A stretch of 64,000 bases of DNA from Hyphomicrobium sp. (GTDB taxonomy: Bacteria; Pseudomonadota; Alphaproteobacteria; Rhizobiales; Hyphomicrobiaceae): positions 1 to 64,000 of the forward strand of contig PERL01000004.1 of assembly GCA_002928735.1 (NCBI GenBank). Direction: 5' to 3'. Below, one piece after another: positions 45,923 through 52,911 of the stretch (the first letter of the stretch is position 1; every line of letters starts with the position of its first letter). The translations under genes were made by a program, and so were the position numbers. The notes under the pieces are model-generated. The model made no database searches. It was given only the letters and a program-made list of their open reading frames with translations, and had not been told where the DNA came from.

Positions 45923-46413
45923 GACAACTGCGCTTGACCGTGCTCACCCGGATTGGGCTGGCGGCCCGTGACCGCACCCACGACGATTTGAATGACCGTC
46001 GAAATGGCGTTGTCGCCTTCCCAGTATTCTCCAGTCTGCGGATGCAAAACCAACGCGCACAGGCGCGGATTGGACGGCCCCTCTGGCCAAAAGGCCTGCG
46101 CCCCGGGATTCCACAAGCGTTCGATCAAGATGCGATCTTCCGAGACATCCGCGCGAACACTCGTCGAAATGAACCGCTTGCCATCGGCAAAGGTCAACAG
46201 CGCCACTGGATCGGCACGCACCGAGCGCGCGGAATCCGAGGATGTCTCGGTCAGAATGTAAATCAAGCCCTCATCTGCTTTGACAATGGGGCTCATCGGG
46301 CGCGACGCCATTGCCCCGTTCTGCTCGCGCGTGACGAACATGGCTGCATGGAATACCTCCATGAAGGTCCATAATTTGTCCCGCGCACGCTGATGATCGG
46401 TCTGTTCGGTCAT
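45919..46413 (-). CDS. Pyridoxamine 5'-phosphate oxidase-like (general stress protein 26 type)
   Basis: A 164-residue split-barrel flavin-binding protein. The start MTEQTDHQRARDKLW at 46413 follows AAGGA. The features AAMFVTREQNGAMASRPMSP, IYILTETSSDSARSVRADP and LTFADGKRFISTS match the stress-protein-26 group rather than biosynthetic PdxH. A C-terminal EYWEGDN segment is typical. The likely cofactor is FMN; the reaction is unknown. It is the first gene of a two-gene unit, with an exact stress-type promoter 35 bases upstream. Confidence 0.88.
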   Translation of the reverse strand: MTEQTDHQRARDKLWTFMEVFHAAMFVTREQNGAMASRPMSPIVKADEGLIYILTETSSDSARSVRADPVALLTFADGKRFISTSVRADVSEDRILIERLWNPGAQAFWPEGPSNPRLCALVLHPQTGEYWEGDNAISTVIQIVVGAVTGRQPNPGEHGQAQLS

Positions 46414-46447
46414 ATGAGAAATCCTTAAAGGAAACAGCTTTCGGGCA

Positions 46448-46472
46448 AACGCCCGCCAACCGTGCGAGTTCC
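46448..46472 (-). promoter_or_regulatory. EcfG-type promoter of PNPOx-like/dehydrogenase unit
   Basis: On the minus strand, GGAAC (46472-46468), 16 bases, then CGTT (46451-46448). This is an exact consensus match. The predicted transcript start lies about 27 bases before the ATG at 46413. Confidence 0.8.
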
Positions 46473-46495
46473 CCGAATAGCCGCGGCGTTTGAGC

Positions 46496-46520
46496 GGAAC
46501 ATTCCTGCACAGCGACGGTT
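46496..46520 (+). promoter_or_regulatory. EcfG-like promoter of the small Gly/Ser-rich gene
   Basis: GGAAC (46496-46500), 16 bases, then GGTT (46517-46520). The -10 has one mismatch to CGTT. It lies 33 bases before the ATG at 46554 and is divergent from the neighbouring exact element. Confidence 0.55.
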
Positions 46521-46553
46521 CTTCGGACTTCAAGTCGAAGGAGGAAACCGGCG

Positions 46554-46895
46554 ATGAAGATCAAAACTGTTCTCACCGTTGCACTCGTCACGATGTCATC
46601 GGCAGCCCTTGCCGGCGCTGGCGGCAGCGGGTCTGGAAGCAGCGGCGCGTCAAGCGGTGGAAATGTCGTTGCTCCGGGCACCGGCAGCAGCACAGGAACG
46701 AACGCCGTGCGCCCCATTCAACCATCTCCAGGCACGGCCGGACGTCCGTACAACCCGGTGCCTGGGACCGGTTCGGGAACGGGCACCGCCCGGGACGGAT
46801 TGGCTCCACCCGTCCCGCGTCCTGAAAGCCAGATCGACCGCGACGGCGATGGCAAGGCGGATTCGATGGACACGGATGGAACCAACACGCGGTGA
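46554..46895 (+). CDS. Small exported Gly/Ser/Thr-rich protein with Ca-binding-like tail
   Basis: A 113-residue protein with a strong GAAGGAGG ribosome site and a signal peptide (MKIKTVLTVALVTMSSAAL, cleavage near ALAG). The mature chain is low-complexity Gly/Ser/Thr/Pro. It ends with DRDGDGKADSMDTDG, a repeat of Asp at alternating positions like thrombospondin type 3 or dockerin calcium loops. Calcium binding is an inference. I know no named family. The upstream EcfG-like element suggests stress induction. Confidence 0.7.
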   Translation: MKIKTVLTVALVTMSSAALAGAGGSGSGSSGASSGGNVVAPGTGSSTGTNAVRPIQPSPGTAGRPYNPVPGTGSGTGTARDGLAPPVPRPESQIDRDGDGKADSMDTDGTNTR

Positions 46896-46974
46896 TAGTT
46901 CGGCATCGTGAACCGTGCCGGGTAGCTGCCGGCCGCCCGGCACCGCTCTGCCCGATCCCCATTACAGTGCATTG

Positions 46975-46999
46975 GGAACCGGTTTGTCTCCGGCGGGTT
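46975..46999 (+). promoter_or_regulatory. EcfG-like promoter of the DUF883-like gene
   Basis: GGAAC (46975-46979), 16 bases, then GGTT (46996-46999), the same variant as at 46496. The start codon follows at 47045. Confidence 0.55.
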
Positions 47000-47044
47000 A
47001 GTCAACCGTCCTACAAATTCAAATTTCCAAGAAGGAGAACTGGA

Positions 47045-47320
47045 ATGTCCACCCCCTCATATGGCGGTTCCAACGACATGTCCGAACGTGCAGCAGGCCT
47101 CACGGATGCAGCCAGCCGTCAGTTCGACCGCGCCCTCGACGGGGCCGAGCATGCAGCGCGCAGCGCCGCAGAGCAGGGACGTCACGCCATGTCGGCCATC
47201 GATCAAACCGTACGCCAACAGCCCCTTGCTTCACTGGCAGCAGTCGGCGTGCTCGGCATTGTGATCGGCGCGCTCTGGAAAATGGACAGCGGTCGCCGCA
47301 GCAGCAGCCGCTGGTACTAA
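47045..47320 (+). CDS. Small DUF883/ElaB-YqjD-like membrane-anchored protein
   Basis: A 91-residue protein starting at ATG 47045 after AAGAAGGAGAA. A helical, Ala/Glu/Arg-rich region (about 15-60; GAEHAARSAAEQGRHAMSAI) leads to a C-terminal hydrophobic segment (PLASLAAVGVLGIVIGALW) and a basic Arg/Ser tail. This order matches ElaB/YqjD-type proteins, which anchor ribosomes at the inner membrane in E. coli stationary phase; assignment is by layout only. Its EcfG-like promoter fits a stationary-phase or stress role. Confidence 0.75.
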   Translation: MSTPSYGGSNDMSERAAGLTDAASRQFDRALDGAEHAARSAAEQGRHAMSAIDQTVRQQPLASLAAVGVLGIVIGALWKMDSGRRSSSRWY

Positions 47321-47350
47321 CGCCGGACGCGAATATAAACCTTAAATTCC

Positions 47351-47384
47351 GGGGCGGGGCAGCGATGTCCCGCCCCGTGCTTTT
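47351..47384 (+). terminator. Rho-independent terminator after the DUF883-like gene
   Basis: GGGGCGGG/CCCGCCCC stem with a ten-base loop, then GTGC and four T, 30 bases after the stop. Confidence 0.7.
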
Positions 47385-47488
47385 GTCTAAGCGCGCCAGC
47401 CGTCCTCTTCCGGCGGAGTCCGGATTGAGGCAGCTGCTCGATGGCCGGCAAAAAAATCTCCGGCCGACCGGGAACGAAACGGACTACG

Positions 47489-47513
47489 CAGTCATCAAAC
47501 AGTCATATATGAC
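47489..47513 (+). promoter_or_regulatory. Pho-box-like direct repeat and overlapping palindrome
   Basis: CAGTCAT at 47489-47495 and again at 47500-47506 are spaced by CAAA, giving the 11-base period of PhoB boxes (consensus CTGTCAT-N4-CTGTCAT). The second copy also forms the perfect 12-base palindrome GTCATATATGAC (47502-47513). It lies 68-92 bases before the ATG of an alkaline-phosphatase-superfamily enzyme. Confidence 0.5.
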
Positions 47514-47580
47514 AAGTCCATGACGGATCGCCGTCGGAACCCGCACGGCTCTGTCCTTGCTCCGCATCGGAACGGCCAAC

Positions 47581-49314
47581 ATGACCGACCGCAGTGTCGT
47601 TGATACTCAACGCGCCCTTGCCTCCGAAGCGCCCAACGCCGGGCCATGGCAACTCGGCTGGCGGGCTGTCGGCATCCTCGCGGTCCTGGCAGCAATCGGA
47701 CTGCACACCTACTTTCGCCGCTACGAGGGCTCTGACTGGCATCTGGCCTATGTGTGGACAGCCACCCTGTTTGCCGGCCTCACCGTTCTCGCCTTGACCC
47801 GCCGCTTGCTGGTCGCCACCGTGTTCGTCACTCTCTTGGTGACCATCATCGTGCACGCGGCCGCCGCCAAGCATCAGGCCATGAACATGTCCGTTCATGC
47901 CTACGATCTTTTCTTCTATCTCTCGTCGTTCTCAACGCTCTCGTTTCTCTGGGCCTCATACCGTACCGAACTGCTGCTTCTCCTCGCAGCTCTGCTCGGC
48001 TTTGCGCTGGTGCTCGTCGCGGCCTACGTCATGGACGCCACCCGCGTGCGCCGGGTTGTCTCAGTCCCCCTCATGCTGGCCTTCGCCGTTCTGACAGGCC
48101 TCAGCGCGACCATGAAGGGCGAGCGCCGCCATACCCAGCAATACTGGGAAGACCTCGTGGTCTCGACATTCTATTCGTCGGTGCCTGAGACCATCGAGAC
48201 CCTCTGGCGCGGCCAACTCATCGATGCCGCCACCACGGCGTCTGGTCCGCTTTTCACGGTCCCCGCCGGATGCGGCGCAGCCAAGAAGCCCCCGCACATC
48301 ATCCTTATCCATCAGGAATCCGTCGTCCCTCCCGAATACTTTCCTGGCCTGGAATACGACAAGCGCGTCGACGGAATGTTCCGCTCCGGCGACGGAACGC
48401 TGCGCAAGATGCGGGTCGAGACCTACGGCGGCGCATCCTGGCTGACCGAGTTCTCCGTCCTAGCCGGAGTTTCCACCTACTCCTTCGGCGGCATGCGCCC
48501 GTTCGTGCAATCGCTGATGGCTGGCCGCGTTCATGACACGCTGCCCCAGGCGCTCGCCCGTTGCGGCTATCGCAACACCGTCATCTACCCGCTCGACAAA
48601 AACTTTGTCTCGAACGGCAAATTCTACACCGCTGCCGGAATGCCCGAGATCTTCGATAAGAAGGCTCAAGGCGCCAAAACCGGCAACGAGCGCGACCATT
48701 TCTATTTCGGCAACACCCTGAAGCTGCTGTCCGAGCATGTTCGCAAAAGTGACCAGCCGCTCTTCACGTACGTCATCACGATGGCGGCTCACGGCCCCTA
48801 TCTCCAACCCTACCAGCCCGAAGTGAATGTGCCCGGCGGCGGCGCGGGCACGCATCCCGAGATGAACGAATATCTCCGCCGCCTATCCATGGCGCGCATC
48901 GACCTGGAGGCGTTTAAACGCGAACTCAAAACCCGCTTCCCCGGTGAGCCGATCCTTTTGGTGCAATACGGCGACCATCAACCCATCGCCACGCGTCACT
49001 ACTTGGGCTTTGGCGACGTTCGCTTCGCTGAAGACGTTGCCATCACGAAGGACAGTCCCGGCTTCATCACCTACTACAGCGCCGAGGGCATTAACTTCGA
49101 TATGCCGCGGCTTCCCGAAGTGGAGGTGCTCGATGTGCCCTATCTGAGCACCGTCCTGCTCCAAGCCGCAGGCGTGCCGTTGTCCGATTCCTATCGCGAG
49201 CGCCGCCGCCTGCTCGATCAGTGCCAAGGCCGCTACGACAGTTGCGCCGACACAGCCAAGATTATGACGTTCCACCGCCGCTTGATCGACAGCGGCCTCG
49301 TCGACGCCCGCTAA
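47581..49314 (+). CDS. LTA synthase / OpgB-like sulfatase-domain membrane enzyme
   Basis: A 577-residue protein with four or five N-terminal transmembrane helices (about 25-180) and a periplasmic alkaline-phosphatase-superfamily domain (about 230-560). Signature stretches are PHIILIHQESVVPPEYFPG, ETYGGASWLTEFSVLAG (nucleophile region), MAAHGPYLQPY and LLVQYGDHQPIATRHYL (metal site). Relatives transfer glycerophosphate or phosphoethanolamine to envelope glycans. The acceptor here is unknown. ATG 47581 was preferred over a TTG at 47557, though neither has a good ribosome site. The upstream element resembles a PhoB box. Confidence 0.82.
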   Translation: MTDRSVVDTQRALASEAPNAGPWQLGWRAVGILAVLAAIGLHTYFRRYEGSDWHLAYVWTATLFAGLTVLALTRRLLVATVFVTLLVTIIVHAAAAKHQAMNMSVHAYDLFFYLSSFSTLSFLWASYRTELLLLLAALLGFALVLVAAYVMDATRVRRVVSVPLMLAFAVLTGLSATMKGERRHTQQYWEDLVVSTFYSSVPETIETLWRGQLIDAATTASGPLFTVPAGCGAAKKPPHIILIHQESVVPPEYFPGLEYDKRVDGMFRSGDGTLRKMRVETYGGASWLTEFSVLAGVSTYSFGGMRPFVQSLMAGRVHDTLPQALARCGYRNTVIYPLDKNFVSNGKFYTAAGMPEIFDKKAQGAKTGNERDHFYFGNTLKLLSEHVRKSDQPLFTYVITMAAHGPYLQPYQPEVNVPGGGAGTHPEMNEYLRRLSMARIDLEAFKRELKTRFPGEPILLVQYGDHQPIATRHYLGFGDVRFAEDVAITKDSPGFITYYSAEGINFDMPRLPEVEVLDVPYLSTVLLQAAGVPLSDSYRERRRLLDQCQGRYDSCADTAKIMTFHRRLIDSGLVDAR

Positions 49315-49316
49315 TA

Positions 49317-49352
49317 AGAAAAAAAGAGGCGTGAGCCTTGGCCCACGCCTCT
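49317..49352 (-). terminator. Rho-independent terminator of the Gly-rich gene
   Basis: AGAGGCGTG/CACGCCTCT arms with a ten-base loop. Read on the minus strand the stem runs into a long T tract, so it ends the gene starting at 50007. The plus-strand gene ends three bases earlier. Confidence 0.85.
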
Positions 49353-49380
49353 CGAAGTCATCTGCGTTCGCGACGATCAA

Positions 49381-50007
49381 TTACCAATCGATGCAGCGGT
49401 TGTAACGGTCCCACCAGTATGCGCTGCCGGTCGCCAGCGCGCGGCGTTCCAGCCAATCGCAATCGCCGTAGTAGTAGCCGTCATAAAAGTAGAAACCGAG
49501 ACCCGGTCCCCACAGATAGCGGTGTCCGCGCCGGCGTACGAAGTCCCGGCTGTGGCGCTTGCCCCCGCGATAGCCATAACCCGGCCCGCGATTCCCGCGC
49601 TTTACACCCGGCTCCGCCTGCCGCGGACCACGATCGATGTTGCGTCCAGGTCGATCACCGCGCTGTACGCGCGGAGCACCATCATTGCCGCCACGAAACG
49701 CCCGGCCTGCGCCCTCGCCGCCACGTCGCCCGCCACCGTCAAACGAGCGCTGACCAGATGGCCCGCCCATCGCCTTCCCGGCACCACCACCATCGCCCTT
49801 CATGGCCCCGGCTCCACCCCCGCCGCCACCCTTCATGGCCCCGCCACCACCACCACCCCCGCCGCCTCCGCGCATCCCGCCACCGCCACCGTCACGCTGC
49901 GCGATAACAATGGTTCCGTCGGCGCTGTTGGCCGGCGCGGTATGCGCCGCCATGGGCGTAAGCAGCATGATGCTTGCCGCCAAACCCGTGAATGCCAGTT
50001 TGTGCAT
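49381..50007 (-). CDS. Exported Gly-rich protein with conserved Cys/Trp C-terminus
   Basis: A 208-residue protein starting at ATG 50007 after AGGAGAC. The signal peptide ends near AHTAPA. The mature chain has long Gly runs (about 40-80), then an Arg/Gly-rich basic region, and finally a hydrophobic aromatic module with FYFYDGYYYGDCDWLERRA and TGSAYWWDRYNRCIDW, holding two Cys that could pair. I have seen similar C-terminal modules in other Rhizobiales proteins but know no function. An exact EcfG-type promoter lies about 100 bases upstream, so it belongs with the stress cluster. Confidence 0.78.
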   Translation of the reverse strand: MHKLAFTGLAASIMLLTPMAAHTAPANSADGTIVIAQRDGGGGGMRGGGGGGGGGGAMKGGGGGGAGAMKGDGGGAGKAMGGPSGQRSFDGGGRRGGEGAGRAFRGGNDGAPRVQRGDRPGRNIDRGPRQAEPGVKRGNRGPGYGYRGGKRHSRDFVRRRGHRYLWGPGLGFYFYDGYYYGDCDWLERRALATGSAYWWDRYNRCIDW

Positions 50008-50104
50008 CTCAGTCTCCTGATAAAATGCGGCGCCGCACAGCGTCGCTCCGATTGAGCGAAACTGCGACGCCTGATTCAAGCTCTGTGTCGGAACTACCTG
50101 AGAG

Positions 50105-50129
50105 AACGGCGCACGTACGCTTTCGTTCC
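50105..50129 (-). promoter_or_regulatory. EcfG-type promoter of the Gly-rich gene
   Basis: On the minus strand, GGAAC (50129-50125), 16 bases, then CGTT (50108-50105), an exact match. The leader to the ATG at 50007 would be about 90 bases, longer than for the other stress-type promoters here. Confidence 0.75.
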
Positions 50130-50310
50130 CCCTCCGACGGGCGCACCAAGGAAGCACTCAGATGATCGGCCTGATCGGTCGCGGCCGGGCGGAACCGCGC
50201 GGCTCACGTCGCCCAGCGAACGGGTGCCCGTCTCACATCAACCCGTACGCATGAGCGAAAAAATGGCGGGCATCGAGGGACCAAATTCAAACCCTCGACG
50301 CAACCCAGAA

Positions 50311-50443
50311 GGGCTCTGGAGCAAGGCGATCCGGCGCGAGCGTCGGCATCCCAAGCAAAGCGCGGCCATCACGGAACGGAAAAAAGCCCGCAGGGCTCGG
50401 GAACAAAGCGACCCGGCGCGCGCGCCGCCACCCCAAGCGAAGC
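50311..50443. repeat. Imperfect direct duplication downstream of tRNA-Ser
   Basis: Two 51-base units (50311-50361 and 50393-50443) share most positions, about 80% by eye. Each starts GGGCTC and ends CCAAGC-x-AAGC. They flank a 31-base spacer with the putative tRNA terminator. Confidence 0.6.
50380..50397 (-). terminator. Possible terminator of tRNA-Ser
   Basis: Read on the minus strand, AGCCC and GGGCT with a three-base loop run into six T. The stem is short, but the position about 95 bases past the tRNA end is reasonable. Confidence 0.4.
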
Positions 50444-50490
50444 TTGGAAATCAAGTGAGCGGAGCGCCTATGGGCGCTTGAGCGGTCAAA

Positions 50491-50580
50491 TGGCGGAGGG
50501 AGTGGGATTCGAACCCACGGTGAGCTTGCACCCACGCCGGTTTTCAAGACCGGTGCCTTAAACCACTCGACCATCCCTCC
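50491..50580 (-). tRNA. tRNA-Ser (anticodon UGA)
   Basis: Ninety bases including an encoded CCA (50493-50491). The acceptor stem is GGAGGGA/TCCCTCC. The anticodon arm CGGTCTTGAAAACCG carries TGA. A long variable arm precedes GGTTCGAATCC of the T arm, as expected of a class II serine tRNA. It reads UCA and related serine codons. Confidence 0.97.
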
Positions 50581-50770
50581 GGTGGGCCCCCCTATACGCG
50601 CCACCGCCCCCCGCCTCAAGCCGGACTTTTCACGCCCTCTCCCACCAATTTACCCGATCCTAAGCATAATTCGCCACGATCCCGCCGAAGCCCGGCCGCG
50701 GCGATCTGCAAAGGATCGGCCGGATCGGACGTTTGCTGGCAGTTGGGGCCGGCTCAGTGGGAATTCTGTC

Positions 50771-51487
50771 GTGCGTACCCTCTCACCTCAAGCTGCCGCC
50801 CGCGCGGCGCTCCCCGCCGTGTTGGCAGCGGCTCTTCTCAGTGCCTGCTCATCCGGCGGTCCCGACCCAAAATGGGGTGTCAGCTCCAGCCAGCGCGTGT
50901 ACGGGCCGAACGACACAATTCCCAAGGGCGGTGGTCACTACAAGTTGGGCAAACCGTATGTGATCGGCGGCCGCTGGTACACGCCGCGCGAGCAACCCGG
51001 CCTCGACGAAGTCGGCATCGCCTCATGGTATGGCGACGACTTCCACGGCCGCAAAACGGCCAATGGCGAGATCTACGACATGGACCGGTTGTCCGCCGCC
51101 CATCCCACGCTGCCGCTGCCGACTTACGTCTACGTCACGAATCTCGAAAACAACCGCACGGTCCTCCTCCGCGTCAACGATCGGGGCCCCTATGTCGGCA
51201 ATCGTGTCATCGATCTGTCCCGCGCTGCAGCCAATGCGCTGGGCACCAAGGGGAAGGGACTGGGCCGCGTGCGCGTTCGCTATGCCGGCAAGGCCCCGAT
51301 GAACGGCGACGATCGCCGTGAACGCCAATTCCTGGCGAGCCAACCTTGGTCAAGCGGAAATCGCGTGGCGACAAACGCCGGATCGGCCTACGCACCGCTG
51401 CCTCCGCGCCGCCAAGCTCCTGATCCCACGGACGGCGACTGGTCATTCATGGATCACCGCCGCTCGAGCCTGGGCGGCGAACCCTAA
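50771..51487 (+). CDS. rlpA: RlpA-family septal lytic transglycosylase lipoprotein (GTG start)
   Basis: Cleaves naked glycan strands in peptidoglycan, often at the septum. The GTG at 50771 with GGGA upstream gives a 238-residue lipoprotein: signal with lipobox LLSAC, then the double-psi beta-barrel domain (about 75-170) with GIASWYGDDFHGRKTANGE, a canonical hydrophobic core (YVTNLENNRTVLLRVNDRGP) and VIDLSRAAANALG. No C-terminal SPOR domain is present, unlike E. coli RlpA. An open frame reaches further upstream, but that part does not look coding. It is followed 144 bases later by the carboxypeptidase gene. Confidence 0.9.
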   Translation: MRTLSPQAAARAALPAVLAAALLSACSSGGPDPKWGVSSSQRVYGPNDTIPKGGGHYKLGKPYVIGGRWYTPREQPGLDEVGIASWYGDDFHGRKTANGEIYDMDRLSAAHPTLPLPTYVYVTNLENNRTVLLRVNDRGPYVGNRVIDLSRAAANALGTKGKGLGRVRVRYAGKAPMNGDDRRERQFLASQPWSSGNRVATNAGSAYAPLPPRRQAPDPTDGDWSFMDHRRSSLGGEP

Positions 51488-51631
51488 CGTCACAATCCTC
51501 GCCCGCGCACACGCAGCAGTTGTCCACATCGTGCCCGAACGCGGTTGACCACCCGTCCGCCGCCTTCCATAAAGCTGCACAACAGTTTCGCGTTTATCTG
51601 CACACGACGTCCGTCTCGGGGAGCAAAACGC

Positions 51632-52849
51632 GTGGGGCTCACGGCAACACGATCACTGGTCCGGCTGGCGGCGCTCATCCTGGTCGCGGTCGCGGCCGTT
51701 GCGATTGAGACCCTGACATTCGCCACCCCCGCCTTGGCGCAGGCCTCCGGGGAATTCATCACGCGCGCCAAGCGCGCCATTCTGATGGACGCCGACAGCG
51801 GCGCCGTTCTCTATCAGCAGAATGCCGACGAACTGGCCCCGCCCGCCAGCATGAGCAAGCTCATGACACTGGAAGTGCTGTTCCAGGCGATGAAGCAGGG
51901 CAAGGTCAAACCCGAAGACGAATTCCTGATGAGCGAATATGCGTGGCGCACCGGCGGCGCGCCGTCCGGCACATCGGCGATGTTCGTTCCCATCAATACG
52001 AAAGCTCGCGTCGACGAACTGATCCAGGGCATCATCGTGCAGTCGGGCAACGACGCCTCCATCGCGGTTGCCGAAGCACTCGGCGGCACGGAACAGGGCT
52101 TTGCCAAGATGATGGAAGAGGAGGCCCGCCGCATCGGGCTCTCCAAGTCCACGTTCCGCAACGCCACCGGGCTGCACGATGCCGAACACCTGATGACGGC
52201 GCGCGAACTGGCCATCCTTGCCCGCCACATCATCCGCGAGCATCCCGAACATTATAAAATCTTCGCCCAGCGCGAGTTCCCCTATCGCAAACACAAATTC
52301 TTCAACCGCAATCCTCTCCTCGGCGACGATGCGCTCGGCGTAGATGGTCTCAAAACCGGCCACACCAAGGAAGCAGGATACGGGATCGTCGTATCGTCGG
52401 TCAGCGAAGGCCGCCGCCTCATTGGCGTCGTCATGGGCCTCGCCGATGAAAAGGAACGCCGCGAAGAAGCCCGCCGGCTGCTCGAGTGGGGCCAGCGCAG
52501 CTTCGCCAAGTTCACCCTCTTTGACGCCGACGAGGAAGTCGGCCACGCCCGCATCTGGGGCGGCACCCAGTTCTACGTCCCCCTCAGCGCCAAAGGCGGA
52601 GGGCCATTGAACGTCGTCCTGCCGCGCTTCCCGGCCAACCAGAAGCTGCGCGCCGAAATCGTCTACAACGGCCCCCTCAAGCCGCCGGTCAAAAAAGGCG
52701 ACGAAATCGCCCGCCTGCGGGTCACGAGTTCCTCAAACGCCTCCACCGAAGTCCCCCTCGTCGCCACTGAGGACGTGGAACCCGCCAACCTGTGGCGGCG
52801 CGGAATGGACAGTCTGGTTTTTCTGGCGCTGCGCTGGGCCAACCTCTAA
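51632..52849 (+). CDS. D-alanyl-D-alanine carboxypeptidase (PBP5/6 type, GTG start)
   Basis: Trims the terminal D-Ala from peptidoglycan stem peptides in the periplasm. The GTG at 51632, eight bases after GGGGAG, gives 405 residues with a signal peptide ending at ALAQA. Catalytic motifs are SMSK (Ser73, Lys76), SGN (138-140) and KTGHT (from 241). The C-terminal PBP5-associated beta domain (about 290-375) and a final amphipathic segment (SLVFLALRWANL) for membrane association complete the family layout. dacA/dacF-type naming is not resolved from sequence. Confidence 0.93.
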   Translation: MGLTATRSLVRLAALILVAVAAVAIETLTFATPALAQASGEFITRAKRAILMDADSGAVLYQQNADELAPPASMSKLMTLEVLFQAMKQGKVKPEDEFLMSEYAWRTGGAPSGTSAMFVPINTKARVDELIQGIIVQSGNDASIAVAEALGGTEQGFAKMMEEEARRIGLSKSTFRNATGLHDAEHLMTARELAILARHIIREHPEHYKIFAQREFPYRKHKFFNRNPLLGDDALGVDGLKTGHTKEAGYGIVVSSVSEGRRLIGVVMGLADEKERREEARRLLEWGQRSFAKFTLFDADEEVGHARIWGGTQFYVPLSAKGGGPLNVVLPRFPANQKLRAEIVYNGPLKPPVKKGDEIARLRVTSSSNASTEVPLVATEDVEPANLWRRGMDSLVFLALRWANL

Positions 52850-52911
52850 AACGCCCTTTGGGGCTGTCATAACGCGCCCCGGGTCCGTCGCGGCCCGCAG
52901 AAAGGGGCGCA

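Larger units (their letters stand above)
50008..50490. other. Intergenic region with promoter and imperfect duplication
   Basis: About 480 bases without a convincing gene. It holds an EcfG-type promoter (50105-50129), an imperfect 51-base duplication (50311-50361 and 50393-50443), a small hairpin that may end tRNA-Ser transcription, and a short AGCGCC/GGCGCT inverted repeat (50463-50478). An open frame at 50224-50481 looks non-coding. Confidence 0.6.

Noticed and set aside
46892-47044. Upstream extension of the DUF883-like gene
   Set aside because: The extra 51 codons read through the EcfG-like promoter; the ATG at 47045 has a strong ribosome site and a family-like start.
47470-47495. GGAAC upstream of the LTA-synthase-like gene as an EcfG promoter
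   Set aside because: GGAAC is present near 47471, but 16 or 17 bases on there is no CGTT or GGTT, so this gene was left out of the stress regulon.
50311-50443. CRISPR array
   Set aside because: Only two imperfect units of 51 bases with one spacer; no cas genes anywhere in the window.
50224-50481. Open frame of 85 codons between the Gly-rich gene and tRNA-Ser
   Set aside because: It spans an imperfect duplication and a probable terminator, with very Arg/Pro-rich content.
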